Origin: an uncultured Bacillota bacterium
Lineage (GTDB): Bacteria; Bacillota_I; Bacilli_A; RFN20; CAG-288
Reading direction: 5' to 3'
Length of the DNA stretch: 40,937 nucleotides
NCBI GenBank assembly: GCA_949299015.1
Contig: CASFYT010000005.1
Coordinates: 1-40,937, forward strand
In this document: positions 17,738 through 26,335 of the stretch, in pieces
How positions within the stretch are numbered: position 1 is the first letter of the stretch
Layout of the letters: each line of letters opens with the position of its first letter
The notes under the pieces: generated by a model
The model's input: the letters and a program-made list of their open reading frames with translations, nothing else
What the model was told of the DNA's origin: nothing
Database searches by the model: none
Made by a program: the position numbers and the translations under genes

Positions 17738-19074
17738 TTCTTCTTCTCCTGAAGCAGGTCGTAGGACCGCTTCGAACGAACCTGAAGGCGGATCGGACAG
17801 CAGTCGAATCCGAACTCGCGACGAATCGCGTTCTCCAGGTAGCGCTTGTAGGAGAAGTGGAAGTAGTTCGGGTTGTTGACGAAGAGGACGAACGTCGGCG
17901 GGACGCCCTCGCTCTGCGTGCAGTAGCTGATGCGGAGCCTTCCTCCGTTGAAGTCGGGCGCCTCGTTGTCGAGCTGGGCCTTGCTGATCAGGGAGTTGAG
18001 GAGGGAGGAGGGAACCTTGCGATGGAGGACCTCGTCGACGTGGTGCAGCTCGCGGAAGATCGCCTTGATGTTGCTTCCCGTCTTCGCCGAGCAGAAGACG
18101 ATCGGGGCATAGCTCGCGAACTTGAAGTAGGCCCGAATCTCCTGGGCGAACTTCTGCTGATCGTCCATGCCGTGGGAATGGAGGTCCCACTTGTTGACCA
18201 CGATGACGATGGGCTTGGATTCGTCCATGGCATAGGAGGAGACGTGGATGTCCTGGCTGACCAGGCCTTCCTCGGCGTCGATTAGGAGCAGGCAGATGTC
18301 GGCGCGGCGGGCGGCGTCGGCGGAGCGGATGACCGCATACTTGTCCAGGTCCTCGGCGACCTTTCCCGGCCTCTTGATGCCGGCGGTGTCGATCATGACA
18401 TAATGGCGGCCGTCGCGCTCGAAGCGGATGTCGACGGAGTCCCTCGTCGTCCCCGAGACCGGAGAGACGATGACGCGTTCCTGTCCGAGGATCTTGTTGG
18501 CGAGGGAGGACTTTCCGACGTTGGGCCGGCCCAGAAGGGTGAAGGTCAAGGCGCCTTCGTAGGGGTTCTCCTGCTCACGGGGCAGGACCTTCATGACCTC
18601 GTCGAGCAAGTCGCCAAGGCCGAGGCCATGTTCGCTGGAGATGGCGTGGGGATGACCGAAGCCGAGCTGGAAGAACTCATAGCTGTCTCCCAGGAGGGTC
18701 TTGTCGTCGATCTTGTTGACGACGAGGAAGACCTTCTCCTTGTAGGGACGAAGCTTCTTGGCGACGAAGAGGTCGCTGTTGGTGACGCCGGCCCTGCCAT
18801 CCACGACGAAGAGGATGACGTCCGCCTCCTGGATGCCCAGTTCCACCTGGCTCTGAACCTCCCGTTGGAAGGGGATGTTCTCGCCGGTGATGCCTCCGGT
18901 ATCGATGAGGGTGAAGGTCTTGTCGAGCCAGTGGCCCGTGCCATAGTTGCGGTCCCTGGTGATGCCGTATTCCCGTCCGGTGATCTCCCGACGGCTGTCG
19001 GTCAGCCGGTTGAAGAGCGTCGACTTCCCCGTCGAAGGGGCGCCGACGAGCGCTACTGTTCCATATCGTTCCAT
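17734..19074 (-). CDS. der: GTPase Der (EngA), 50S assembly factor
   Basis: 446 residues with two tandem G domains and a KH-like C-terminal domain (from about 355). The second domain has canonical GRPNVGKSSLAN, DTAGI and NKWD; the first has G1 as GAPSTGKST (11-19) instead of the usual GRPNVGKST, with DTGGITGE and NKID intact. Der is essential for late large-subunit maturation. The start lies 22 nt inside the cmk 3' end, and the stop overlaps gpsA, so it is tightly coupled in the operon. No rpsA/ypfD-like gene separates cmk and der. Confidence 0.97.
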   Translation of the reverse strand: MERYGTVALVGAPSTGKSTLFNRLTDSRREITGREYGITRDRNYGTGHWLDKTFTLIDTGGITGENIPFQREVQSQVELGIQEADVILFVVDGRAGVTNSDLFVAKKLRPYKEKVFLVVNKIDDKTLLGDSYEFFQLGFGHPHAISSEHGLGLGDLLDEVMKVLPREQENPYEGALTFTLLGRPNVGKSSLANKILGQERVIVSPVSGTTRDSVDIRFERDGRHYVMIDTAGIKRPGKVAEDLDKYAVIRSADAARRADICLLLIDAEEGLVSQDIHVSSYAMDESKPIVIVVNKWDLHSHGMDDQQKFAQEIRAYFKFASYAPIVFCSAKTGSNIKAIFRELHHVDEVLHRKVPSSLLNSLISKAQLDNEAPDFNGGRLRISYCTQSEGVPPTFVLFVNNPNYFHFSYKRYLENAIRREFGFDCCPIRLQVRSKRSYDLLQEKKK

Positions 19075-19742
19075 GTCTCACCTACTTTCTCAAGGAAGAG
19101 CTTCAGGATGGCGTCGACCTCCTGAGCGACCGTCATCTCAGACGTATCGAGGAGGACGGCGTCCTCCGCCTGCATCAAAGGCGAATGCTCGCGGTGGGAG
19201 TCGATGTAGTCCCGGCGCTCGATGTCTTCGGCGATTTCCTCCAGCGTACCCGGAATGCCTTTCTTCTGGTTCTCGAGGAAGCGCCTTCGGGCGCGAGCCT
19301 CGACGGAGGCGACCTGAAAGACCTTCAGGTCTGCCTGGGGAAGGACGACGGTCCCGATGTCCCGACCGTCCATCACGACGCTCTGCCGGGAAGCCATCTC
19401 CCGCTGGATCTCGACCATCCGCTCGCGGACGGCCTTGTGGGCGCAGGCGTAGGAGACGAGGCGGGAGACGTCGTTCTCACGGACGCGTTCCGTCACGTCA
19501 CGTCCCGAGAGGAAGACCCTTCCCTCCTTGTCCTCTTCCATCTCGAAGCCCGGAATCAGGGAGACGGCGTCGGCTTCCGAGCGCGGATCCCTGCCGTTCT
19601 CGATCATCCAGAGGGTGAAGGCGCGGTACATGGCGCCGGTGTCGATGTAGAGGAAGGAAAGCCTCTTGGCGACGGCCTTGGCCGCGGTCGACTTTCCCGA
19701 GGCGGCCGGCCCGTCGATGGCTATGGCGTAGTTTTTCTTCAT
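19053..19742 (-). CDS. cmk: Cytidylate kinase
   Basis: 229 residues. P-loop GPAASGKST (11-19), then YIDTGAMYRAFTLW, the DVSR and VMDGRDIGTVVLP segments and RDYIDSHREHSPL near the end, all Cmk hallmarks. It phosphorylates CMP and dCMP with ATP, feeding nucleotide salvage. The start overlaps the stop of the small membrane protein (ATGA, 19739-19742), and its 3' end contains the der start. Length is normal. Confidence 0.97.
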   Translation of the reverse strand: MKKNYAIAIDGPAASGKSTAAKAVAKRLSFLYIDTGAMYRAFTLWMIENGRDPRSEADAVSLIPGFEMEEDKEGRVFLSGRDVTERVRENDVSRLVSYACAHKAVRERMVEIQREMASRQSVVMDGRDIGTVVLPQADLKVFQVASVEARARRRFLENQKKGIPGTLEEIAEDIERRDYIDSHREHSPLMQAEDAVLLDTSEMTVAQEVDAILKLFLEKVGETWNDMEQ

Positions 19743-20053
19743 GCAATCACTCCTGTGGCATAGAGGACGACGACCAGGAGGACCAGGACGAAGAGGACCA
19801 GGACGAGGGCGACGGTTCCCACCTTGAACAGGAACCCCTTCTCCTTGGCCTTCTGGAAGCGGATGCGCTTGGCCTCCTTCTTCTGCTGGCGGAGGAGGTC
19901 GTGCCTCTGCTCCTCTTCCTGGTGGCGAAGCAGGGCATCGACGTGCTTGGCCACGTTCTTCTCCTTCGTTCCATTGGAAAAGGGGTAATCGGTCATCCGT
20001 TCGATGTTCCGACGAAGCTCCTGGTATCGCTCCACGCGCGTCTTCTTTTCCAT
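19739..20053 (-). CDS. Small tail-anchored membrane protein of unknown function
   Basis: 104 residues. The first 75 are strongly charged, probably helical and coiled-coil-like (HQEEEQRHDLLRQQKKEAKR), and the last 25 are one hydrophobic segment (VGTVALVLVLFVLVLLVVVL), so it would be inserted by its C-terminus with a cytosolic head. GGGGAG sits 7 nt before the ATG. It heads the operon with cmk, der and gpsA and overlaps cmk by 4 nt. I do not recognise the family. The coding evidence is the overlap, ribosome binding site and promoter. Confidence 0.7.
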   Translation of the reverse strand: MEKKTRVERYQELRRNIERMTDYPFSNGTKEKNVAKHVDALLRHQEEEQRHDLLRQQKKEAKRIRFQKAKEKGFLFKVGTVALVLVLFVLVLLVVVLYATGVIA

Positions 20054-20071
20054 GGAAATTCTCCCCTTACC

Positions 20072-20077
20072 ATTATA
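20072..20077 (-). promoter_or_regulatory. -10 box of the cmk-der-gpsA operon
   Basis: TATAAT on the minus strand, 19 nt upstream of the first ATG. The -35 region 17 nt further up is a poor TAAAAA within an A-run, which may instead act as an UP-like element. Confidence 0.5.
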
Positions 20078-20214
20078 GGAGGTGCGAGGACTTTTTTTTA
20101 GTCATGGGCTCGGATTTCCTCGAAAAAAGCGCCTTCCTTCCTCCGAAGACGGTTCGGGAAGATTCCAAGAGGGAAGGGCCCTTCGGCCGGATCGTCCATC
20201 GAATCGATTTTTCC

Positions 20215-20243
20215 TTGAAATCGTCCTGAGCCTGCGATACAAT
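20215..20243 (+). promoter_or_regulatory. tRNA-Thr promoter
   Basis: -35 TTGAAA (20215-20220), 17 nt spacer, -10 TACAAT (20238-20243). Start expected near 20250, 4 nt before the mature tRNA. Confidence 0.85.
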
Positions 20244-20253
20244 AATTGTCGCT

Positions 20254-20329
<76 letters not shown>

Positions 20330-20339
20330 TCGAAATTCC

Positions 20340-20362
20340 CCTCGCTTCGGCGAGGTTTTTTT
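20340..20362 (+). terminator. Intrinsic terminator of tRNA-Thr
   Basis: 6-bp stem CCTCGC / GCGAGG with a TTCG tetraloop, then seven T. It starts 10 nt after the CCA end. Confidence 0.93.
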
Positions 20363-20369
20363 GTTCCCG

Positions 20370-20396
20370 AAAAAGGAAAAGGGGCCTTTCGGCCCC
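20370..20396 (-). terminator. Intrinsic terminator of the ribosomal superoperon
   Basis: Minus strand stem GGGGCC / GGCCCC with a GAAA loop, followed by TTTTCCTTTTT. It lies about 10 nt after the rplQ stop and faces the tRNA terminator. Confidence 0.9.
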
Positions 20397-20406
20397 GAAC
20401 CGTTCC

Positions 20407-20814
20407 TTAGTCGACGAAGGAGAGGATCGCCATCTGGGCGTTGTCGCCCCGACGGTTCTCCGTCTTGAGGATGCGCGTGTAGCCGCCGTTGCGGTCCTTG
20501 TAGCGGGGACCGAGGACGTCGAAGAGATACTGGAGGGCGTTCTTCTTCGTCTTCGCCTCGATGAAGCCTTCCTCGCGGACGAAGCGGGCCGCCAGACGGC
20601 GCGCAGCGAGGTCGCCCTTCTTGGCATAGGTGACCATGCGCTCGGCCTTCTTCTGCGCACGCTTGGCAAATTCGAGCGTGACCTCGACGTGACCCGAGAC
20701 GATGAGCTGGGAAACGACGTTCCTCAGCATGTTCTTCTGCTTGTCCGAGGTATAACCCGCCTTGAAGCGGACGCCGCCCTTGCCGTGGACGTTCTTTCTT
20801 CCGATTGTAGCCAT
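20407..20814 (-). CDS. rplQ: 50S ribosomal protein L17
   Basis: 135 residues. The L17 fold is recognised by KQKNMLRNVVSQLIVSGHVE and the C-terminal GGYTRILKTENRRGDNAQMA. The N-terminus has ATIGRKNVHGKGGVRFKAGY where many bacteria have a shorter KLGR(T/D)SAHR-type start. It sits near the exit tunnel on the large subunit. Last gene of the superoperon, 11 nt after rpoA, and directly followed by the terminator. Confidence 0.97.
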   Translation of the reverse strand: MATIGRKNVHGKGGVRFKAGYTSDKQKNMLRNVVSQLIVSGHVEVTLEFAKRAQKKAERMVTYAKKGDLAARRLAARFVREEGFIEAKTKKNALQYLFDVLGPRYKDRNGGYTRILKTENRRGDNAQMAILSFVD

Positions 20815-20825
20815 GTTCGTTTACC

Positions 20826-21791
20826 TCACTTTTTCGAATTGTCGTCGTGCTGCAGGGAGAGACCGATGGCCTGAAGCTTGTCGAGAATCTCCTTGTAGGA
20901 TTTCTTGCCCAGGTTGCGGACCGTCATCAGCTCGCTCTCCTTCATGTTGCAGAGGTCCTGGACCGTCTTCAAGCCGTTGCGCTTGAGGCAGTTGTAGGAG
21001 CGGACGGAGAGGTCGAGGTCTTCCAGCGAGATCGTGGCGAAGTTCTTCTCGGTCGTCTCCTGCTTGGTGGTCATGATGGTGGCATTCTTGACGCGGTCGT
21101 CCAGGTCTTCGAAGAGCTTGAAGTGCTCCTCGAGGATCTTGCTGGAGAGCGCGACCGCCGCCTGCGGCGTCATCGAGCCGTCGGTCGTGACCTCGATGGT
21201 CAGCTTCTCGTAGCTGGCATCGTGTCCGACGCGGTCGGGATCGATCGTGGTCTTGACCTTGAGGATCGGGGAATAGTTGCTGTCGACCGCAATCCAGCCG
21301 ATCGGCCAGGTGGAGTCCTTGTTGTCCTCCGCCAGCACGAGGCCGCGGCCGCGGCGGGCGTGGAGGGTCATCTTGATGTGGCCGTCGCTGGAAAGGTGGC
21401 AGAGCGTCAGGTCCTTGTTGACGACGGAGACCATGTCGGGGCAGACGATGAAGCCCGCCTTGACCTCCTTCTCGCCGTGGACGTCCAGCTTGAGGACGTA
21501 GTCGGCCTTGTCGTCCTCGAGCTCATCCATGAGGACGATCTTCTTGATGTTGAGGATGATCTGGACCAAGTCCTCGACGACGCCCGAAAGCTGGGAGTAT
21601 TCGTGCTGGGCGCCTTCGACCTCGACGGCATAGACCGCCAAGCCGGGAAGGGAGGAGAGGAGGACGCGGCGAAGAGCGTTTCCGATGGTGATTCCGAACC
21701 CGCTCTCGAGGGGGGAGATCACGAACCGACCCTGAGTCGAAGTGATGGCATCCCGATCGATGTCGAATGAGGGCTTCTCGAATTCTTTCAT
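20826..21791 (-). CDS. rpoA: RNA polymerase subunit alpha
   Basis: 321 residues. The N-terminal assembly domain (1-230) carries GFGITIGNALRRVLLSSLPG, the dimerisation segment. A linker is followed by the C-terminal domain (about 250-310) with ISLEDLDLSVRSYNCLKRNG and the helix-hairpin-helix VRNLGKKSYKEI that contacts UP elements and regulators. It assembles core polymerase. It lies between rpsK and rplQ, as in nearly all Bacillota. Length is normal. Confidence 0.98.
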   Translation of the reverse strand: MKEFEKPSFDIDRDAITSTQGRFVISPLESGFGITIGNALRRVLLSSLPGLAVYAVEVEGAQHEYSQLSGVVEDLVQIILNIKKIVLMDELEDDKADYVLKLDVHGEKEVKAGFIVCPDMVSVVNKDLTLCHLSSDGHIKMTLHARRGRGLVLAEDNKDSTWPIGWIAVDSNYSPILKVKTTIDPDRVGHDASYEKLTIEVTTDGSMTPQAAVALSSKILEEHFKLFEDLDDRVKNATIMTTKQETTEKNFATISLEDLDLSVRSYNCLKRNGLKTVQDLCNMKESELMTVRNLGKKSYKEILDKLQAIGLSLQHDDNSKK

Positions 21792-21806
21792 TGCCTTCCT
21801 CCTTTT

Positions 21807-22247
21807 TTAGCCACGCGGACGCTTGGGCGGACGGCAGCCATTGTGAGGAATCGGCGTGACATCGGCGATGGAGAGGACCTTGAGTCCGCTCGCCTCGAGG
21901 GCGCGGACGGCCGTTTCACGGCCCGGGCCAGGGCCCTTGACTTCGACGTCGACGGACCTCAGTCCGCGGTCGAAGCAGGTCTTCGCGACGGTCGAGGCAG
22001 CGACCTGGGCGGCGAAGGGCGTCGACTTCCTCGTGCCCGACATGCCGCAGGTTCCGGCGCTGGACCAGGCGATGACGCGTCCCTGCTCGTCGGAGATGGA
22101 GACGATGGTGTTGGAGTAGGAAGCGTGGATGTGCGCGACGCCCTTGGTGAAGCCCAGCTTGGTCTTCTTCTTGCGAATCGTCGTCTTCTTGCCCTTGGTG
22201 GCCTTGCTCGCAGTCTGGGCCTTGGGCTTGTTGTTGATTTCAGCCAT
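21807..22247 (-). CDS. rpsK: 30S ribosomal protein S11
   Basis: 146 residues against about 129 usual; the surplus is a basic Lys/Thr-rich N-terminal tail (residues 1-30). Core landmarks: [40 protein letters not shown] and the C-terminal [18 protein letters not shown]. It forms the small-subunit platform near the mRNA exit with S7 and S18. It follows rpsM by 15 nt. Confidence 0.97.
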   Translation of the reverse strand: MAEINNKPKAQTASKATKGKKTTIRKKKTKLGFTKGVAHIHASYSNTIVSISDEQGRVIAWSSAGTCGMSGTRKSTPFAAQVAASTVAKTCFDRGLRSVDVEVKGPGPGRETAVRALEASGLKVLSIADVTPIPHNGCRPPKRPRG

Positions 22248-22262
22248 TTCCGTTACCTCTTT

Positions 22263-22640
22263 TTAGCCGATGGTGGCCTTCTTGTGGTTGGCGACCGTCT
22301 TCCTCGGGCCCTTGCACGTACGGGCGTTGGTCTTGTCTCTCTGTCCGCGGCAGGGAAGGCTCCTCTTGTGGCGGTTGCCACGATAGGTTCCGATTTCCTC
22401 CAGCCTCTTGATGTTGAGGGCGACGTCACGGCGGAGGTCGCCTTCGACGACGTAGTGGGAGACCTGGTTACGAACGGCGGTCAGCTCCTCTTCCGTGCAG
22501 TCCTTGACGCGCTTGGTCGGATCGACCTTGGCATCCGCGCAGATCTTGAGCGCGCGGGTCATGCCGATGCCGTAGATGTAGCGAAGCGAATAGGCCAGCT
22601 GCTTGTCGTTGGGAATGTCCACACCTGCAATTCTTGCCAT
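22263..22640 (-). CDS. rpsM: 30S ribosomal protein S13
   Basis: 125 residues. [28 protein letters not shown] (helix-turn-helix-like), then the basic C-terminus [20 protein letters not shown] that reaches towards P-site tRNA. Small differences from the common sequence are PCRGQRD and NARTCK, where PVRGQRT and NARTRK are typical, adding two cysteines. S13 bridges the subunits through L5. It follows rpmJ. Confidence 0.97.
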   Translation of the reverse strand: MARIAGVDIPNDKQLAYSLRYIYGIGMTRALKICADAKVDPTKRVKDCTEEELTAVRNQVSHYVVEGDLRRDVALNIKRLEEIGTYRGNRHKRSLPCRGQRDKTNARTCKGPRKTVANHKKATIG

Positions 22641-22658
22641 AATGTTTGTCCTTTCTCC

Positions 22659-22772
22659 TTAGCCCTGTCTCTGCTTGTGCTTGGGGTTGGAGCAGATGAC
22701 CATGACCCTTCCCTTGCGCTTGATGACACGGCACTTGTCGCAAATCGGCTTGACTGAAGCTCGAACTTTCAT
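22659..22772 (-). CDS. rpmJ: 50S ribosomal protein L36 (zinc form)
   Basis: 37 residues from the ATG at 22772 to TAA at 22659-22661. It reads [33 protein letters not shown] at the end, with the zinc ligands C11, C14, C27 and H32 all present. L36 lies on the large subunit near the 23S/5S junction. It fills the gap between infA and rpsM, its standard position. Confidence 0.97.
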   Translation of the reverse strand: MKVRASVKPICDKCRVIKRKGRVMVICSNPKHKQRQG

Positions 22773-22785
22773 GTTCAGTTCCTCC

Positions 22786-23004
22786 TTACTTGTATCGGTA
22801 CACGATGCAGCCATTGGTGACATCATATGGGGAGATTTCCACCGTGACCCGGTCTCCGGGGAGGATGCGGATCTTGTTCATGCGCATCTTTCCGGAAATC
22901 CTGGCTCGGATCATGGCGCCTCCGTCGAGCTTGACCGAATACTTCTCGGCGGGGAGGGTATCCAGAACGGTCCCCTCCATCTTGATGAAATCTTCTCTGC
23001 TCAT
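22786..23004 (-). CDS. infA: Translation initiation factor IF-1
   Basis: 72 residues, the standard length, with the S1/OB fold: [38 protein letters not shown] and the end GCIVYRYK. The start at 23004 overlaps the map stop (ATGA) and has GGAG 8 nt upstream; longer frames overlap map. IF-1 sits in the ribosomal A site and helps IF-2 and IF-3 during initiation. Confidence 0.97.
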   Translation of the reverse strand: MSREDFIKMEGTVLDTLPAEKYSVKLDGGAMIRARISGKMRMNKIRILPGDRVTVEISPYDVTNGCIVYRYK

Positions 23005-23804
23005 TTTTGCATCTCCAATTCGCTTAGATGTCTTCTCACGTTGGAGTCGACCGAAGTGATGAGGGCTCCCGTCCTCGTGATCAGGACGTCGTTCTCGTAG
23101 TGGGCGGTCAACCTCTTGTCGGCGCTCTGGACGGTCCAGCCGTCCCTGAGCGTCACGACCTTGTTCGACCCGGCGAGCACCATCGGCTCGATGGCCAGGC
23201 ACATGCCTTCCCGCAGGAAGGGGCCAAGGCCGAGCGAGGGCTCGTAGTAGTTGTAGATGAAGGGATCTTCGTGCATCTCCCGGCCCAGTCCGTGGCCGCC
23301 GTACTCCCGGACGAGGGAGAACTGGTAGGAGTCGGCGACTCTCTGGATGGCCCTGGAGATCTCGTGAAGATGGATTCCGGGACGAAGGATCTTGTAGGCT
23401 TCGAAGAAGCATTCTTCACTGCAGCGGATGAGCCTTTGCGCTTCAGCGGAGATGCTTCCGACGGCGAACGTCCGGCAGGCATCGCCCTGCATGGACGTCT
23501 CATCGACGTTCCCCATGTCGATGGAGAGGATGTCCCCCTCCTTGAGGATCTGGTCCTTGTGGGGAATGCCGTGGATCAGGGTTTCGTTGACGGAGGTGCA
23601 GACCGCACCGGGGAATCCGTCATACCCCTTGAAGGTCGGCTTGCAGCCTTCCTCGCGCAGGAACTTCTCGGCCAAGTGGCTGATTTCGAAGGTGGACCGT
23701 CCGGGCCGGATTTCCAGGGAGAGCCTGTCGAAGACTCTCCCCAGCTTGGCACCGACCGCGATCAGCCCATCCATCTCGCTTTGAGACTTGATGATGATCG
23801 CCAT
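23001..23804 (-). CDS. map: Methionine aminopeptidase type I
   Basis: 267 residues. All metal and catalytic positions are present: H79 (LIHGIP), D96 (SIDMGN), D108 (QGDACRTF), H171 (YGGHGLG), E206 (AIEPMV) and E237 (HYENDVLI), nearly identical in numbering to E. coli Map. It removes the N-terminal Met from nascent proteins with small second residues. Its place after adk and before infA is standard for Bacillota. The 3' end overlaps infA by 4 nt. Confidence 0.97.
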   Translation of the reverse strand: MAIIIKSQSEMDGLIAVGAKLGRVFDRLSLEIRPGRSTFEISHLAEKFLREEGCKPTFKGYDGFPGAVCTSVNETLIHGIPHKDQILKEGDILSIDMGNVDETSMQGDACRTFAVGSISAEAQRLIRCSEECFFEAYKILRPGIHLHEISRAIQRVADSYQFSLVREYGGHGLGREMHEDPFIYNYYEPSLGLGPFLREGMCLAIEPMVLAGSNKVVTLRDGWTVQSADKRLTAHYENDVLITRTGALITSVDSNVRRHLSELEMQK

Positions 23805-23809
23805 TCGAC

Positions 23810-24466
23810 TTAGAGGACTTCCTGGATGTGTCCGAAGACCGCATCGATGCTCTCGAGGGCATCGATCTCGCGGACGAGGCCCTTGCCCTTGTAGTATTCG
23901 ACCAGGGGCAGGGTCTTCTTGCTGTAGTCGTCCAGGCGGACCTGGAAGGACTCGGGACGATCGTCGTTGCGAAGGATGATCTTCTCGCCGCAGTGGTCGC
24001 AGATGCCTTCCACCTTGGGCTTCTTCGTCTTGAGGTTGTAGGAAGCGCCGCAGTTGGGGCAGACGCGACGGGAGGCGATGCGGTCGACGAGCTCCTTGTC
24101 GTCCGCGACCAGGAGCAGGACCGCCGTGATCTTCTTTCCCAGCGTGTCGAGGATCTTCTCCAGGGCCTCGGCCTGCGCGATGGTGCGCGGGAAGCCGTCG
24201 AGGAGGAATCCCTTCCTGCAGTCGTCCTTGGAAAGGCGTTCCGCGACGAGGCCGATCGTCACCTCGTCGGGAACCAGCTGGCCCTTCTGCATGTAGGCGT
24301 TGGCCTCCAGGCCCAGCTTCGTCCCTTCCTTGATGGCGGCACGGAACATGTCGCCCGTCGAGATGTGGGGGATCTGGTAGGTTTCGACGATCTTCTCGGA
24401 TTGCGTGCCCTTGCCCGCGGCGGGAGGGCCCATGATGATGATGTTCTTCTCTTCGTTTTGTGCCAT
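23810..24466 (-). CDS. adk: Adenylate kinase (zinc-lid type)
   Basis: 218 residues from ATG 24466, one nucleotide after the secY stop; GGAGAG near the end of secY is the likely ribosome binding site, and upstream frames are shadow. P-loop GPPAAGKGT (13-21), HISTGDMFR, DGFPRT, and a long lid with four zinc cysteines C136, C139, C156 and C159, as in Gram-positive Adk. It interconverts ATP, ADP and AMP. The extra MAQNEEKN before the first strand is slightly longer than usual. Confidence 0.97.
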   Translation of the reverse strand: MAQNEEKNIIIMGPPAAGKGTQSEKIVETYQIPHISTGDMFRAAIKEGTKLGLEANAYMQKGQLVPDEVTIGLVAERLSKDDCRKGFLLDGFPRTIAQAEALEKILDTLGKKITAVLLLVADDKELVDRIASRRVCPNCGASYNLKTKKPKVEGICDHCGEKIILRNDDRPESFQVRLDDYSKKTLPLVEYYKGKGLVREIDALESIDAVFGHIQEVL

Positions 24467-24467
24467 A

Positions 24468-25817
24468 TTACAGTTCACTCTCCGCATAGCCGTGGCCGGC
24501 GAGGATGCCGGCGATCTGGTTGGAGACTTCCAGTGCGACGCCGACGACGATGATGAGACCGGTTCCTCCAAGCGACAACGACGCATCGACCGCCCCCGAC
24601 ATGGAGAGGATGACCGGAAGGAGGGCGATGAGGGTCAGGGCCATCGAGCCCATGAACGTCATGCGGGAGAGGACCTTGCTGATGTAGCGTTCCGTCTCCA
24701 CGCCGGGCTTGATTCCCGTGATGTAGGTTCCGGATGTCTGGAAGTTTTCCGCGATGCGCTCCGGATTGATCTGCAGCTGGGCGTAGAAGTAGGAGAAGAG
24801 GATGATCAGGACCGCATAGATGATCGGACCGAAGGGGAAGGAGAAGTCTTCCGTCAAAGGCGTCATCGCCTGGTAGTTGAAGACGTCCATGACGATCTCC
24901 ATCCACCGCGGCGTCGTCTCCGCCGTGTTGAAGAGGGAGATGATGATCGAGGGGGCGACCATGATGGAGGAGGCGAAGATGACCGGCATGACCGAGCTGG
25001 CGTTGACCTTGATGGGGAGGAAGGAGGACTGCTGGCTCGCCAGTTCGCTGCTGGCGCTCGTGTTGGAATGGCTCACCGGAAGCTTGCGGACGCTGCGCTC
25101 GATGAAGGTGACGAAGACGATGATGGCCAGGAAGGCCAGGAGGTAGAGCGCGATCTGGACCGAACCCTGAAGGATCAGGTCCGGCGTGCCCGAGGCGATG
25201 GAATCGCCAAGGAAGCTTTCGAAGGCACCGGTGATCTGCGTCGGAAGGCTGGAGACGATGCCGGCGAAGATGAGCATGGAGATGCCGTTGCCGACGCCCT
25301 TGTCCGTGATCTGGTCGCCCAGCCAGTTGAGCATCATCGAGCCCGCGACCAGGAAGATGATGACCTTCGTATAGCCCCAGGCCGACTCGTCGTCCAGGGA
25401 GATTCCCTCGCCCGAGTTGGACAGGGCGACGATGATGCCGTAGGCCTGGACCGCCGCCAGGACGACCGAGAGGATACGCGTGACGACGTTGAGCCTCTTA
25501 CGGCCCGACTCGCCTTCCTTGGTCATCTGGGTGAGGGCCGGGAGGACGTCCATCGAGAGGAGCTGGATGATGATGGAGGAGGTGATGTAGGGCGAGACGC
25601 CGAGGGCGAAGAGTGAGAAGTTCTGCAGGGCGCCTCCTCCCATCATGTTGAGCAGGGAGAAGGCGTTGGTGGTATCTGCGAAGAAGGATTCGTCCGGGGT
25701 GACACCCGGAACGACGATAGCCGACCCGATCCGGAACACAAAGAAGATGGCGAGCGTGAAGAGAATGCGGTTGAGGACCTCCTTGTTGTGGAAAAACGCG
25801 GCTACCTTTTTCATCAT
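24468..25817 (-). CDS. secY: Protein translocase subunit SecY
   Basis: 449 residues with ten hydrophobic segments. Recognisable pieces: FTLAIFFVFRIGSAIVVPGV (TM1), plug-region and TM2 sequence ALGVSPYITSSIIIQLL, TM4-5 with DKGVGNGISMLIFAGI, and the cytosolic loop YFYAQLQINPERIAENFQ with PGVETERYI before TM9. SecY is the protein-conducting channel for Sec secretion and membrane insertion. Two consecutive ATG codons (25817, 25814) overlap the rplO stop. The periplasmic loop around 310-325 (NTAETTPRWME) is variable as expected. Confidence 0.97.
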   Translation of the reverse strand: MMKKVAAFFHNKEVLNRILFTLAIFFVFRIGSAIVVPGVTPDESFFADTTNAFSLLNMMGGGALQNFSLFALGVSPYITSSIIIQLLSMDVLPALTQMTKEGESGRKRLNVVTRILSVVLAAVQAYGIIVALSNSGEGISLDDESAWGYTKVIIFLVAGSMMLNWLGDQITDKGVGNGISMLIFAGIVSSLPTQITGAFESFLGDSIASGTPDLILQGSVQIALYLLAFLAIIVFVTFIERSVRKLPVSHSNTSASSELASQQSSFLPIKVNASSVMPVIFASSIMVAPSIIISLFNTAETTPRWMEIVMDVFNYQAMTPLTEDFSFPFGPIIYAVLIILFSYFYAQLQINPERIAENFQTSGTYITGIKPGVETERYISKVLSRMTFMGSMALTLIALLPVILSMSGAVDASLSLGGTGLIIVVGVALEVSNQIAGILAGHGYAESEL

Positions 25818-26323
25818 TCGGCCTCAGTTTCTTCCTCGTGGACGTGGGCCTTGAATGCGACCCTGGCATCCTTCAAGGAAACGACAGTGCAGGTTCCGCC
25901 GACTTTCTCGACGGCTTCCTTGGCCGCCTTCGAGAAGGCCTGGAGGGCGATGTCGAGCTTCTTCGTCAGCTCGCCCTTGCCCAGGAGCTTGACCGGCTTG
26001 TTCAGGTTCTTGACCAATCCGATCTCGATGAGGAGCGTGTTGTCGATGCGGGTGCCTTCCTCGAAGTCATAGCGCTCGAGGTCCCGAAGGTTGACGGCGA
26101 CGTACTCGACGCGGCCGTAGTTCACGAAGCCGTGCTTCGGAACGCGACGGAACAAGGGGAGCTGTCCGCCCTCGAAGCCGACGGGGACCTTCTGGCCCTG
26201 ACGGGCACCCTGTCCCTTCTGGCCTCTGGCCGAAGTCTTGCCCAGGCCCGAGCCGATGCCGAGTCCGACCCTCTTGGGAAGATGGCGGGAACCCTTGGCG
26301 ATCTTGAGATTGCTCAAATCCAT
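25814..26323 (-). CDS. rplO: 50S ribosomal protein L15
   Basis: 169 residues. The Gly/Arg-rich extension that enters the 23S rRNA is present (RVGLGIGSGLGKTSARGQKG then FEGGQLPLFRRVPK), and the globular domain follows. It is some 20 residues longer than the common form because of an acidic tail (HVHEEETEAE). It comes directly after rpsE, 12 nt away, where rpmD would usually intervene. The stop overlaps secY. Confidence 0.97.
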   Translation of the reverse strand: MDLSNLKIAKGSRHLPKRVGLGIGSGLGKTSARGQKGQGARQGQKVPVGFEGGQLPLFRRVPKHGFVNYGRVEYVAVNLRDLERYDFEEGTRIDNTLLIEIGLVKNLNKPVKLLGKGELTKKLDIALQAFSKAAKEAVEKVGGTCTVVSLKDARVAFKAHVHEEETEAE

Positions 26324-26335
26324 GGTCCTTCCTCC

